The notes under the pieces were generated by a model that was not told where the DNA came from, ran no database searches, and saw only the letters and a program-made list of their open reading frames with translations. A DNA stretch of 13,232 bases. Source: Cytophagales bacterium. Its GTDB lineage: Bacteria; Bacteroidota; Bacteroidia; Cytophagales; Cyclobacteriaceae. Location: positions 1 to 13,232 of the forward strand of contig DNZD01000304.1 of assembly GCA_003504855.1 (NCBI GenBank), in the 5' to 3' direction. Below, in pieces: positions 5,999 through 12,629 of this stretch (position 1 is the stretch's first letter; each line of letters opens with the position of its first letter). Both the position numbers and the translations under genes were made by a program.

Positions 5999-6886
5999 TC
6001 ACGCCTTGTTGGCTTTGGGAACAACGGGCCGTTGGCCCAAAATCAGGGCAAGAAGTACAAGCAACAGACCAGCAATAGTGTACAAAGTAACGGGTTCAGC
6101 CAAAAGCCAGGCCGCATACAAGAGTCCGAAGATGGGACATAAAAAGAGCCAGAGGGAGGCCCGGACCGCGTCAGTTTTCAGCAGATACAACCACAATTGA
6201 ACGGCTCCTACCGAAACGGGTAAGACCAACCATCCAATGGAGAACCAGAATCGAAAATCGAATTGATTCTCCTTGCTGTGAAAGAAAACTGCAAATGGAA
6301 TAAGCATCAATCCTCCGATGAACACTTGCCAGCCGTTAATCGCGGTGCGTGAAAGTTTCCAGGGAACGGTGGCATAATAGACGGAACCAAAGGAATAGAA
6401 AACCATGCAACTGCCAAGCAGGATAAGACCCAATAAGGTGGCGTGACTGTTTTGTAGCAATGGGTATGCAGCCAAAACTACCCCGACTATGCCGATCAGC
6501 AGACTGAGCCATTCGATAAGGGTGATGGGTCGTCGGGTCCATAACGATGTCATGGAACTGATTAGTAATGGATTCAAGGCAAGTGCAATCGTGGTGATGC
6601 CAGCGGTCACTTCTTCCAGCGCAACAATAAAAACCCCCAGGTAGAGCGCCGTGTTAAACAGGGCAAAGACCAATAGTTGGACCCATTCTTTTCCAACCGG
6701 GAATCTGTCGCGCTGAACCAACAGCGAGTAGGTCAGCAAGACAAGGCCGGCGATGATAAAGCGATAGCTGAACAAGACCAGTCCTTCGGCCGATTGCAAT
6801 CCAAATTTGCCGGCTGACGAAGCAGAGGCCCACAGTGCGGCGAACAGGATGCCGGTAAGCAGATACTGAATAGTGGCCTTGCCCAT
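5999..6886 (-). CDS. EamA/DMT-family transporter
   Basis: The 295-residue protein is almost entirely hydrophobic, with about ten membrane helices arranged as two repeated five-helix halves, as in the drug/metabolite transporter superfamily. Typical features include ALWASASSAGKFGL near the N-terminus, the EEVTAGITTIALALNPLL segment at the end of the first half, and LLAEPVTLYTIAGLLLVLLAL near the C-terminus. It would export or import a small metabolite across the inner membrane; the substrate cannot be predicted. The start ATG (6886-6884) overlaps the stop of the DUF1080 gene by one base (TAATG), so translation is probably coupled. An in-frame extension upstream to 6958 lies inside the DUF1080 gene and was not used. 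Confidence 0.94.
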   Translation of the reverse strand: MGKATIQYLLTGILFAALWASASSAGKFGLQSAEGLVLFSYRFIIAGLVLLTYSLLVQRDRFPVGKEWVQLLVFALFNTALYLGVFIVALEEVTAGITTIALALNPLLISSMTSLWTRRPITLIEWLSLLIGIVGVVLAAYPLLQNSHATLLGLILLGSCMVFYSFGSVYYATVPWKLSRTAINGWQVFIGGLMLIPFAVFFHSKENQFDFRFWFSIGWLVLPVSVGAVQLWLYLLKTDAVRASLWLFLCPIFGLLYAAWLLAEPVTLYTIAGLLLVLLALILGQRPVVPKANKA

Positions 6887-7713
6887 TACGGAATCTGAAA
6901 AGCGGCAGGAACGCTTTCGATGGGCGTGAGCGCGATGTTGCGGTAGAACACCTCGCATCCTTCTGACTGCAATTGAATCTTCCCGGAAGCAAGTGGCCTC
7001 AATTCGCCATCAATGACTTGTGAGGAGTTATACAGTCGCATCACCACTTTGCCATTGAGGATATGTATGCTGGAGTTTGCGAAGCAAATAATCTCCAGGG
7101 AGTTCCATTCGCCATATGGCTTTTCAGCATCAAGCCCTTTGATGCACCGGCGGCCAACTAGGGTACTGTCGCGAAATGTCATGCGATCACCTTTTTCATC
7201 ATAGACCCACTGGTCTTGTGCGTTTTTCACAGCTGGAATATCAAAGGTGGCGCCGGCAACGCCCCAATAATCACCGCAGTCTCCTTCCTGTACCTGAAAT
7301 TCCTGCGAGCGCATCCACGCACGGGCGTCTACGCCATGTGGACCGACGGCATGATAAAGCACCCCACTGTCACGTTTGCGATTGGCGAAGGATGGAATCT
7401 TAGCCACACCCCATTTGAACTCGAGCTTGAGGTGATAGTTGTGGTATTCCTGTTGGGTGGAGAGTCCGCCATATTGCACACCGGAAACGCGGATTGCAGG
7501 AGCCCCGTCTACCTGAGTAACCGTGAATACGCCATTGGGATCATGATTGAGACCAGGAGGAGGAGTACTGTCTGAGGCGGGCGCGATATAAGTATCCCAT
7601 CCGGAGAGGTCCCTCCCATTAAAGAGCGGCATACCGGCGGGGGATGAGCATCCTTCTGCAGCCAGCAAAATCCCGGTAAAATATAGAATCGGGAATGTGC
7701 GTGAGAGGGTCAT
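6886..7713 (-). CDS. DUF1080 (3-keto-disaccharide hydrolase-like) lipoprotein
   Basis: The 275-residue protein has a signal peptide with an acceptable lipobox (AAEGC, Cys22), so it is probably a periplasmic or outer-membrane lipoprotein. The DUF1080 domain fills the rest, with LFNGRDLSGWDTY (30-42), RDSGVLYHA (114-122), SQEFQVQEGDCGDYW (136-150), GEWNSLEIIC (201-210) and IQLQSEGCEVFYRNI (246-260). The fold is a concanavalin-like beta-sandwich. Some family members hydrolyse 3-keto-glycosides, which is the basis for the name; activity here is unproven, and no 3-keto-glycoside dehydrogenase gene is nearby. The gene lies 23 bases after the lysine-ketoglutarate-reductase-like gene and is translationally coupled to the EamA transporter gene downstream. 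Confidence 0.92.
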   Translation of the reverse strand: MTLSRTFPILYFTGILLAAEGCSSPAGMPLFNGRDLSGWDTYIAPASDSTPPPGLNHDPNGVFTVTQVDGAPAIRVSGVQYGGLSTQQEYHNYHLKLEFKWGVAKIPSFANRKRDSGVLYHAVGPHGVDARAWMRSQEFQVQEGDCGDYWGVAGATFDIPAVKNAQDQWVYDEKGDRMTFRDSTLVGRRCIKGLDAEKPYGEWNSLEIICFANSSIHILNGKVVMRLYNSSQVIDGELRPLASGKIQLQSEGCEVFYRNIALTPIESVPAAFQIP

Positions 7714-7736
7714 TCGTTTGTTGGATAATTGATAGT

Positions 7737-8948
7737 TTACCCGGCTGCGTAATCGGAAAGATAGGCGAAATGGGAAGTAAGATGCCCATCCCGGGTGAGG
7801 GTTCCCCGGTCAATTACACCGTCATCTTCCATCAGAAGCGGTTTCAGGATACGATCAATGAGATCGCGGCCAAATTCCTCTGACGCACTTCGGGGCAATT
7901 CGCACGGCAGGTTGTCGATCGCCATCACTGTGATAAGCTGTTTGTTGGCGCCCAGCGCCGGATGAATGCTGTCGGTAGCAGGATCGTAGTCGTACAATGG
8001 ATCAATGATGGAAGTGGCTTTCTTGGTGCTGGGGACAGATCCGTTAATGTCGCACGTAATGTCAGCAACGACGTTGATACAAAAATCATTGTCAAGCATA
8101 TCCTGGCGGGTGAAGAGCACAGGAGCGTTTGGATTCCAGAACGCACCTGCAATTAGGATCTCACTGACTTTTGTGTATTCAGCAAATGTGGAGTTGTACC
8201 GTTCGGGATGCTGATGAAACTCTTCGCGGTTAAATGGACCACCTTCTTTTCGGACGTGGTAGTCGGCACTGCTTAACTGAGCATATACGGGCTCGTCAAA
8301 AACCCGGTGGAGGAAGTCATGGGCAGAAACTTTACGGATGCCAGCCGTGTCAAGCGTTTCCATGGCGCCTTTGGCTACGCGGCCAGCACCGGTGAGGATA
8401 ATTTTGATGGCAGGTAATTTTACCAGACGCAGTTCCAGCTTGAGGTCGTTGATATCGAAGCATTCAAAGGCGCGACGCAGGGTAAACAATTGATGACGTT
8501 TCCCATAGGTCCATAATCCGTTGTACGCGCCGACGATACCTGCGTAGCGTCCGAAGGCCACGAGTCGGTTGCCTTGTGAATCTTTCAGGGCTTCATAGTC
8601 AACCAACCGAATCTTGCGCTTTAGAATTTCCTGCAACAGCTTTTTATTGTAGGGCTGTTTTTTCAACGTATGGGAAAAGAACAGATAGGTTTTCCCGGCA
8701 TGCAAATCAGGAATTTGAACCTCTTTGATGCCCATGAGGATATCGCAATCAGCAACCTGGTCCACGACCTCGACACCAACAGCTTTGTATTCGTGGTCTT
8801 CGAAGCAACGCAGGGGACTGGTTTGAACGACTACCTCCACACCGGGATACCGTTGCATAATTTCTTCAACCTGTGCCGGTGTGAAAGCTACGCGCTTGTC
8901 GGGCGGAATGCGGCCTTCGCGAATTAATCCAAGTTTGATTTTTTTCAT
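7737..8948 (-). CDS. Lysine-ketoglutarate reductase / saccharopine dehydrogenase-like NAD(P) oxidoreductase
   Basis: The 403-residue protein has the AlaDh/PNT fold with an N-terminal catalytic domain (about 1-135) and a Rossmann domain with GAGRVAKG (187-194). Motifs resemble the lysine-ketoglutarate reductase half of animal and plant AASS and yeast Lys1: FFSHTLKKQPYNKKLL (90-105), RLVDYEALKDSQGNRLVAFG (114-133), CDINGSVPSTKKAT (299-312) and AIDNLPCELPRSASEEFG (343-360). The natural reaction would be reductive condensation of lysine with 2-oxoglutarate, or the reverse. It is single-domain; no partner saccharopine dehydrogenase is in the window, so involvement in lysine breakdown is unproven and another amino-acid substrate is possible. 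It heads the minus-strand run. Its start is 62 bases from the divergent methyltransferase gene. A weak -7-like box, TAATTTTA (8968-8961), precedes it. Confidence 0.88.
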   Translation of the reverse strand: MKKIKLGLIREGRIPPDKRVAFTPAQVEEIMQRYPGVEVVVQTSPLRCFEDHEYKAVGVEVVDQVADCDILMGIKEVQIPDLHAGKTYLFFSHTLKKQPYNKKLLQEILKRKIRLVDYEALKDSQGNRLVAFGRYAGIVGAYNGLWTYGKRHQLFTLRRAFECFDINDLKLELRLVKLPAIKIILTGAGRVAKGAMETLDTAGIRKVSAHDFLHRVFDEPVYAQLSSADYHVRKEGGPFNREEFHQHPERYNSTFAEYTKVSEILIAGAFWNPNAPVLFTRQDMLDNDFCINVVADITCDINGSVPSTKKATSIIDPLYDYDPATDSIHPALGANKQLITVMAIDNLPCELPRSASEEFGRDLIDRILKPLLMEDDGVIDRGTLTRDGHLTSHFAYLSDYAAG

Positions 8949-8972
8949 CTGGTTCTGACCTAAAATTACTCA

Positions 8973-8987
8973 CGATTCACCAAATCG
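8973..8987. repeat. Short inverted repeat centred in the divergent gap
   Basis: CGATT-CACCA-AATCG lies almost exactly at the midpoint of the 62-base region (8949-9010) between the divergent dehydrogenase and methyltransferase genes. It could be a shared operator. The arms are only five bases, so chance is a real alternative. Both flanks carry near-consensus -7 boxes ending in TTTA: 8961-8968 on the minus strand and 9000-9007 on the plus strand. Confidence 0.3.
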
Positions 8988-9010
8988 GTATAACCTCGTT
9001 ACCTTTATTC

Positions 9011-9580
9011 ATGATGTTAATCACCTTGGCCATCGCCTGGATTCTTTATCTCGCCGCGCACAGCATTTTGGCATCAGCGGGCATGAAGCAGCGCATTCCA
9101 CTCAACCCACGCAGTTACCGCCTGTGGTATTCTCTGGTGTCCACGGTTGGTTTGATTGTTTTGTTCTGGATGGTGAGCCGGATTCCATCACCCTATTTCT
9201 TTGATCGCGGTGGAGTAGGCAGATACGTAAGCCTGATGCTGGCCACTTTTGGCGTGATGACGATTCAATTGAGTTTTCGTCACTATCCGCTACGCTCTTT
9301 CCTGGGACTTAAAGATGAGCCAACATCAAAACTACTCACAACAGGACTGTTGGGGGTGGTGCGCCATCCAATCTACTCCGGAATAATCTTGATCACTGTC
9401 GGGTTCTTCTTGTTTATACCGAATTGGCCCACGCTGATTTCATGCCTATGTATCTGGGCTTATCTGCCTATCGGCATTTACCTCGAGGAGCAAAAGTTGA
9501 TTAGCACCTTTGGAGACGAGTACCGGAACTATCGCAAGCGTGTGCCGTCGATTATGCCCCGTCTTCCCTGGATGAGATAA
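9011..9580 (+). CDS. ICMT/PEMT-family membrane methyltransferase-like protein
   Basis: The 189-residue membrane protein has about five hydrophobic segments and the conserved C-terminal core of isoprenylcysteine carboxyl methyltransferase and phospholipid methyltransferase relatives: GVVRHPIYSG (115-124) and LEEQKLISTFGDEYRNYRKR (158-177). The RHPxYxG and EE...YxxY residues bind S-adenosylmethionine in this family. Bacteria do not prenylate CaaX proteins, so the substrate here is unknown; a lipid or small hydrophobic molecule is likely. ATGs at 9011 and 9014 are equally possible. The stop codon abuts the stop codon of the convergent AIM24-family gene with no base between (9580/9581). Confidence 0.88.
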   Translation: MMLITLAIAWILYLAAHSILASAGMKQRIPLNPRSYRLWYSLVSTVGLIVLFWMVSRIPSPYFFDRGGVGRYVSLMLATFGVMTIQLSFRHYPLRSFLGLKDEPTSKLLTTGLLGVVRHPIYSGIILITVGFFLFIPNWPTLISCLCIWAYLPIGIYLEEQKLISTFGDEYRNYRKRVPSIMPRLPWMR

Positions 9581-10351
9581 TCATCCTTTCAGGAACTCAC
9601 CCAACAAACTTGAACCCTCTTTGCGGCTGTTTGCTCCGTAGGGTGAGAGTGCTGAAACCAATCGGCGAATGGGCATGGATTGCAGCCATACTTTTCCAGT
9701 GCCTCGCAAGGTGGCAACAAAGATTCCTTCGCCACCAAAAACCATGGAGCGAAGACTGCCCGTGGTTTCCACATCAAAGTCGATGTGTGATTCAAAAGCT
9801 ACGACACAACCTGTGTCTACCCGAAGGGTCTCGTTTTGCAGGGTGCGTTCGATCACTGTACCACCAGCGTGAACAAATGCTTTACCGTCGCCTTGAAGTT
9901 TTTCAAGGATAAATCCTTCTCCACCTACGAGGCCTGCTCCGAACTTACGGTTGAAGAAAATGGAAAGTTTTGTGCCGAATGCTGCACAGAGAAATCCATC
10001 TTTCTGTACGATGAGCTCACGATTGGACATGGTGGCCAGATCGATCGGAATTACCGTACCGGGGTAGGGTGCGGCAAATCCCACCTTTGCTTTGCGGTTG
10101 CCCCGGTTGGTAAAGTGAGTCATGAACAAAGACTCCCCGGTGAGTACACGACTTCCTGCAGAGAGCAATTTATCAAACAGACCCTGGTTGGCCGTCGAGC
10201 CATCCCCCATTTTAGTTTCAAATTGAATGCCCTCTTCCATAAAAAGCATGGCACCGGCTTCTGCAATCACAGTTTCTGTAGGGTCGAGCTCGATTTCTAC
10301 AATCTGAATGCTTTCGCCCTTAATTTGATAGTCGATTTCGTGAGAATTCAT
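9581..10351 (-). CDS. TIGR00266 / AIM24 family protein
   Basis: The 256-residue protein belongs to the DUF124/AIM24 group of beta-rich proteins. Diagnostic stretches are the N-terminal [34 protein letters not shown], the central PGTVIPIDL and [10 protein letters not shown], and the later [21 protein letters not shown]. There is no signal peptide or membrane segment. The function is unknown; the family is named after a yeast mitochondrial protein linked to respiratory-complex and cristae organisation. The ATG at 10351 was chosen over a TTG at 10375 because family proteins begin close to the EIDYQI strand. It is the last gene in the gltX run, 57 bases after the small basic protein gene, and ends directly against the convergent methyltransferase gene. 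Confidence 0.92.
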   Translation of the reverse strand: MNSHEIDYQIKGESIQIVEIELDPTETVIAEAGAMLFMEEGIQFETKMGDGSTANQGLFDKLLSAGSRVLTGESLFMTHFTNRGNRKAKVGFAAPYPGTVIPIDLATMSNRELIVQKDGFLCAAFGTKLSIFFNRKFGAGLVGGEGFILEKLQGDGKAFVHAGGTVIERTLQNETLRVDTGCVVAFESHIDFDVETTGSLRSMVFGGEGIFVATLRGTGKVWLQSMPIRRLVSALSPYGANSRKEGSSLLGEFLKG

Positions 10352-10408
10352 GGGTGTCGTGGATTGGGAGTACAAACGGAAAGAAATACAAGCAGGTTAT
10401 GGCCGCCG

Positions 10409-10615
10409 CTATTTCTTTTTGCCCGCTTTTTTCCTTTCGGAGTCTTCGCGGTCCAGGAGTTTCTTGTCGTCAACGTTCTTGTTGAGAAACTCATTGATCT
10501 TCTCGATGTTGGTATTCGATCGGATTTCGCCAAAGGAGTCAATCGATACATCCAGCCCATCGAGGTCTTTGTGTACCCTTGCCTTGGGCTTTACTTTGGT
10601 TGGTTTTTTGCTCAT
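10409..10615 (-). CDS. Small lysine-rich conserved-type hypothetical protein
   Basis: The 68-residue protein is very rich in charged residues. A basic N-terminus (MSKKPTKVKPKARVHKD) and basic C-terminus (ERKKAGKKK) flank a more ordered core with LDVSIDSFGEI and INEFLNKNVDDKKL. There is no signal peptide, membrane segment or cysteine. The start codon overlaps the gltX stop codon by four bases (ATGA), which indicates translational coupling and supports it as a real gene. I do not recognise a characterised function. The basic ends could bind RNA or ribosomes, given the link to a tRNA synthetase, but that is a guess. Confidence 0.8.
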   Translation of the reverse strand: MSKKPTKVKPKARVHKDLDGLDVSIDSFGEIRSNTNIEKINEFLNKNVDDKKLLDREDSERKKAGKKK

Positions 10616-12144
10616 GATGCGAGAGGGATATTTTGTATCGCATTTCGGATGCGCCGGGCAGACTCTGCGTTGCCCAGGATTTCCAGGGTTGCCATCAGGT
10701 CCGGTCCGGAGGAACCACCGGTGATGGTCATCCGCAGCACCTGAAGAATCTGTCCGGGCTTGATATTCAATTTCATTGCAACTGATTCCAACAGTGCTTT
10801 GGCGGATTCAGCGGTAATTGCAGTAGCTCCTTCCAGTTCGTCGGCATAGGCACCGAGTACTTTTGCGACATCAGCATTCCACTTTTTTGCCACCAGCTGA
10901 TTATCATAAGTCGTTGGCGCGACAAAAAATATTTTTCCCTGCTCCCAGAAATCCTGTGGGAAGGTGACACGTTCTTTCAATGCATGAATGATTTTGGCGG
11001 CCTTGTCCGGTGTACAACTATGCCCGCCAGCGACGACCGAATCCATGAACCCGGTCGTCAGATCCGAATCCGGTTTGATTTTCAGGTATTGTTGGTTGAA
11101 CCACTGGGCTTTCTGTATATCAAAGCGCGCTCCGGCTTTGCCGATTCGCTCAATGGAGAAAGCTTGAATCAATTGATCCATTGAAAAAAGTTCTTGCTCT
11201 GTTCCGGGGTTCCATCCCAGAAAAGCCAGGAAGTTGATGAGGGCATCAGGCAGGTATCCGCGTTCGCGAAAGCCTTGCGCCAATTCGCCACTGGCAGGAT
11301 CTGTCCAATTCAACGGGAAGATCGGGAAGCCCATCTTATCGGCATCGCGCTTGCTCAATTTGCCGTTGCCATCCGGTTTGAGGAGCAGGGGTAAGTGTGC
11401 GAACTGCGGCATGTCTTGTTCCCATCCCAGGTAGCGATACAGCAATACATGGAGGGGTGCGCTCGGCAGCCACTCTTCGCCACGGATCACATGAGAAATT
11501 TTCATCAGGTAGTCATCCACTACGTTGGCGAGGTGGTAGGTGGGCATACCGTCAGACTTCATCAGTACTTTGTCGTCGATGGTGGATGAGTGCACCGTCA
11601 CTTCGCCGCGGATGAGGTCAGTAAGATGAATCTCCTCATTTCCCGGCACGAGTAAGCGGATGACATAGGGCGCGCCAGCATTCAGGCGTTTGCCTACCTC
11701 ATCAGCCGAAAGTGTGAGGGAGTTAACCATCTGCAAGCGTGTCTGGCTCCCGTATTGTGGATTGGCACCTGCCACATCTTTAAGTCGTTCGCGCATGGCT
11801 TCCAACTCTTCGGCAGAATCAAAGGCATAGTAGGCACGACCGTGGTCAATCAGTTGTTGGGCGTACTGTTTGTAAATTGGCTTGCGTTCAGATTGACGAT
11901 AAGGTGCATGCGGACCCCCTTTGCTTACGCCCTCGTCAATGGTGATCCCGGCCCATGTCAGGGCATCAATAATGTATTGTTCAGCACCGGGTACATAGCG
12001 CCCCTGGTCGGTGTCTTCTATGCGAAGAATCATCGTGCCGCGGTGTTGTCGCGCTAACAGATAATTATATAGGGCAGTACGAACCCCGCCAATGTGCAGG
12101 GCACCGGTGGGACTGGGGGCAAAACGAACACGAACGTCTCTCAT
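10612..12144 (-). CDS. gltX: Glutamyl-tRNA synthetase
   Basis: The 510-residue class I synthetase attaches glutamate to tRNA(Glu) in the cytosol. The N-terminus has RFAPSPTGALHIGG, with the HIGH motif as HIGG (17-20), then LRIEDTD. The KMSKS-type loop is GKLSKRD (261-267). The C-terminal third is the helical anticodon-binding region. The zinc-binding cysteine cluster of the E. coli enzyme is missing: the corresponding stretch reads YYAFDSAEELEAMR. An insertion with FPIFPLNW after the KMSKS loop looks lineage-specific. The ATG at 12144 was chosen; a TTG at 12150 would add only two residues. A -7 promoter box lies 16 bases upstream. The stop codon overlaps the start of the small basic protein gene by four bases. 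Confidence 0.98.
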   Translation of the reverse strand: MRDVRVRFAPSPTGALHIGGVRTALYNYLLARQHRGTMILRIEDTDQGRYVPGAEQYIIDALTWAGITIDEGVSKGGPHAPYRQSERKPIYKQYAQQLIDHGRAYYAFDSAEELEAMRERLKDVAGANPQYGSQTRLQMVNSLTLSADEVGKRLNAGAPYVIRLLVPGNEEIHLTDLIRGEVTVHSSTIDDKVLMKSDGMPTYHLANVVDDYLMKISHVIRGEEWLPSAPLHVLLYRYLGWEQDMPQFAHLPLLLKPDGNGKLSKRDADKMGFPIFPLNWTDPASGELAQGFRERGYLPDALINFLAFLGWNPGTEQELFSMDQLIQAFSIERIGKAGARFDIQKAQWFNQQYLKIKPDSDLTTGFMDSVVAGGHSCTPDKAAKIIHALKERVTFPQDFWEQGKIFFVAPTTYDNQLVAKKWNADVAKVLGAYADELEGATAITAESAKALLESVAMKLNIKPGQILQVLRMTITGGSSGPDLMATLEILGNAESARRIRNAIQNIPLAS

Positions 12145-12160
12145 GGTCAAACGGAAGGGT

Positions 12161-12168
12161 CAAAGGTA
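12161..12168 (-). promoter_or_regulatory. -7 promoter box of gltX
   Basis: TACCTTTG on the minus strand is an exact TAnnTTTG match, 16 bases before the gltX ATG, predicting a leader of roughly 12 bases. No TTG -33 element lies at the usual distance; that region instead holds the CTCCGG palindrome at 12177-12190. The box indicates that gltX can be transcribed separately from ridA. Confidence 0.5.
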
Positions 12169-12176
12169 CAAAATCC

Positions 12177-12190
12177 CTCCGGGGCCGGAG
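12177..12190. repeat. GC-rich palindrome CTCCGG-N2-CCGGAG between ridA and gltX
   Basis: A perfect 6+6 palindrome begins 5 bases after the ridA stop codon and lies where the gltX -33 element would be expected. On the minus strand it is followed by GGATTTTG, so it could be a weak terminator for ridA, but the T-run is poor. An operator for gltX is the other reading. Confidence 0.45.
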
Positions 12191-12194
12191 ACGA

Positions 12195-12575
12195 CTACTT
12201 CACCGCAATACAGGAAATCTCAACGTTCACATCGCGTGGCAGTCGGCTTACTTCCACCGTTTCACGGGCTGGTGGTTCTTTTTGAAAATAGGAACCATAG
12301 ACCTCATTCACGAAGCTGAATTGGGACAAGTCTTTCATGAAGATGGTGCATTTCACGACATGGGAGAAATCCATGCCGCCGGCTTTGAGTACCTCGTACA
12401 GGTTCTTCATCACCTGATGGGCTTCTTCCTGAATCGTGCCAGTAACGAGCTGTCCCGTAGACCGGTTAATCGCGATTTGACCGGACAGGAATAACATGTT
12501 GCCGGATTGTATGGCCTGGCTGTAAGGACCAATGGGTTCGGGGGCCTGCGCTGAATACACGACTTGTTTTGCCAT
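12195..12575 (-). CDS. ridA: RidA family reactive intermediate/imine deaminase
   Basis: The 126-residue protein matches RidA/YjgF, a cytosolic trimeric enzyme that hydrolyses reactive 2-aminoacrylate and related imines made by PLP enzymes. Family landmarks are SAQAPEPIGPYSQAI (8-22), FLSGQIAI (29-36), CTIFMKDL (76-83) and PPARETVEVSRLP (101-113). The key arginine (E. coli R105) is Arg104 and the partner glutamate is Glu119, so it should be active and belongs to the true RidA subgroup. The ATG at 12575 was chosen because the protein then has the normal family length; an in-frame extension to 12773 runs into the divergent dehydrogenase gene and has no family match. It precedes gltX on the same strand. 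Confidence 0.96.
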   Translation of the reverse strand: MAKQVVYSAQAPEPIGPYSQAIQSGNMLFLSGQIAINRSTGQLVTGTIQEEAHQVMKNLYEVLKAGGMDFSHVVKCTIFMKDLSQFSFVNEVYGSYFQKEPPARETVEVSRLPRDVNVEISCIAVK

Positions 12576-12592
12576 GGGAAGTGGTACTTTTG
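12564..12592 (+). promoter_or_regulatory. Promoter of the divergent dehydrogenase-like gene
   Basis: TTG (12564-12566) and TACTTTTG (12585-12592) are separated by 18 bases, fitting TTG-N17-23-TAnnTTTG. The -33 element lies inside the first codons of the divergent ridA. Transcription would start near 12597, giving a leader of about 33 bases before the ATG at 12630. On the minus strand a one-mismatch box GATATTTG (12603-12596) may serve ridA. Confidence 0.55.
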
Positions 12593-12629
12593 ATTCAAAT
12601 ATCACAAAAAACACCGAACGGGACGACAC

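Noticed and set aside
6887..6958. A 24-residue N-terminal extension of the EamA transporter
   Set aside because: It is arginine- and histidine-rich, overlaps the end of the DUF1080 gene, and the ATG at 6886 begins directly before the first membrane helix with a TAATG coupling overlap.
7737..8948. Plain alanine dehydrogenase
   Set aside because: The fold is shared, but FFSHTLKKQPYNKKLL, RLVDYEALKD and CDINGSVPSTKKAT are characteristic of the lysine-ketoglutarate reductase/saccharopine dehydrogenase branch.
9836..10744. A 302-codon plus-strand open frame antisense to the AIM24-family gene, the small basic protein gene and the end of gltX
   Set aside because: Three well-supported minus-strand genes occupy the same DNA. 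The translation has no recognisable domain and an odd composition rich in Cys, Phe and His, and it crosses gene boundaries and an intergenic gap.
12177..12190. Intrinsic terminator for ridA
   Set aside because: The palindrome has only a 2-base centre and is followed by GGATTTTG rather than a proper T-run. It is listed as a repeat instead.
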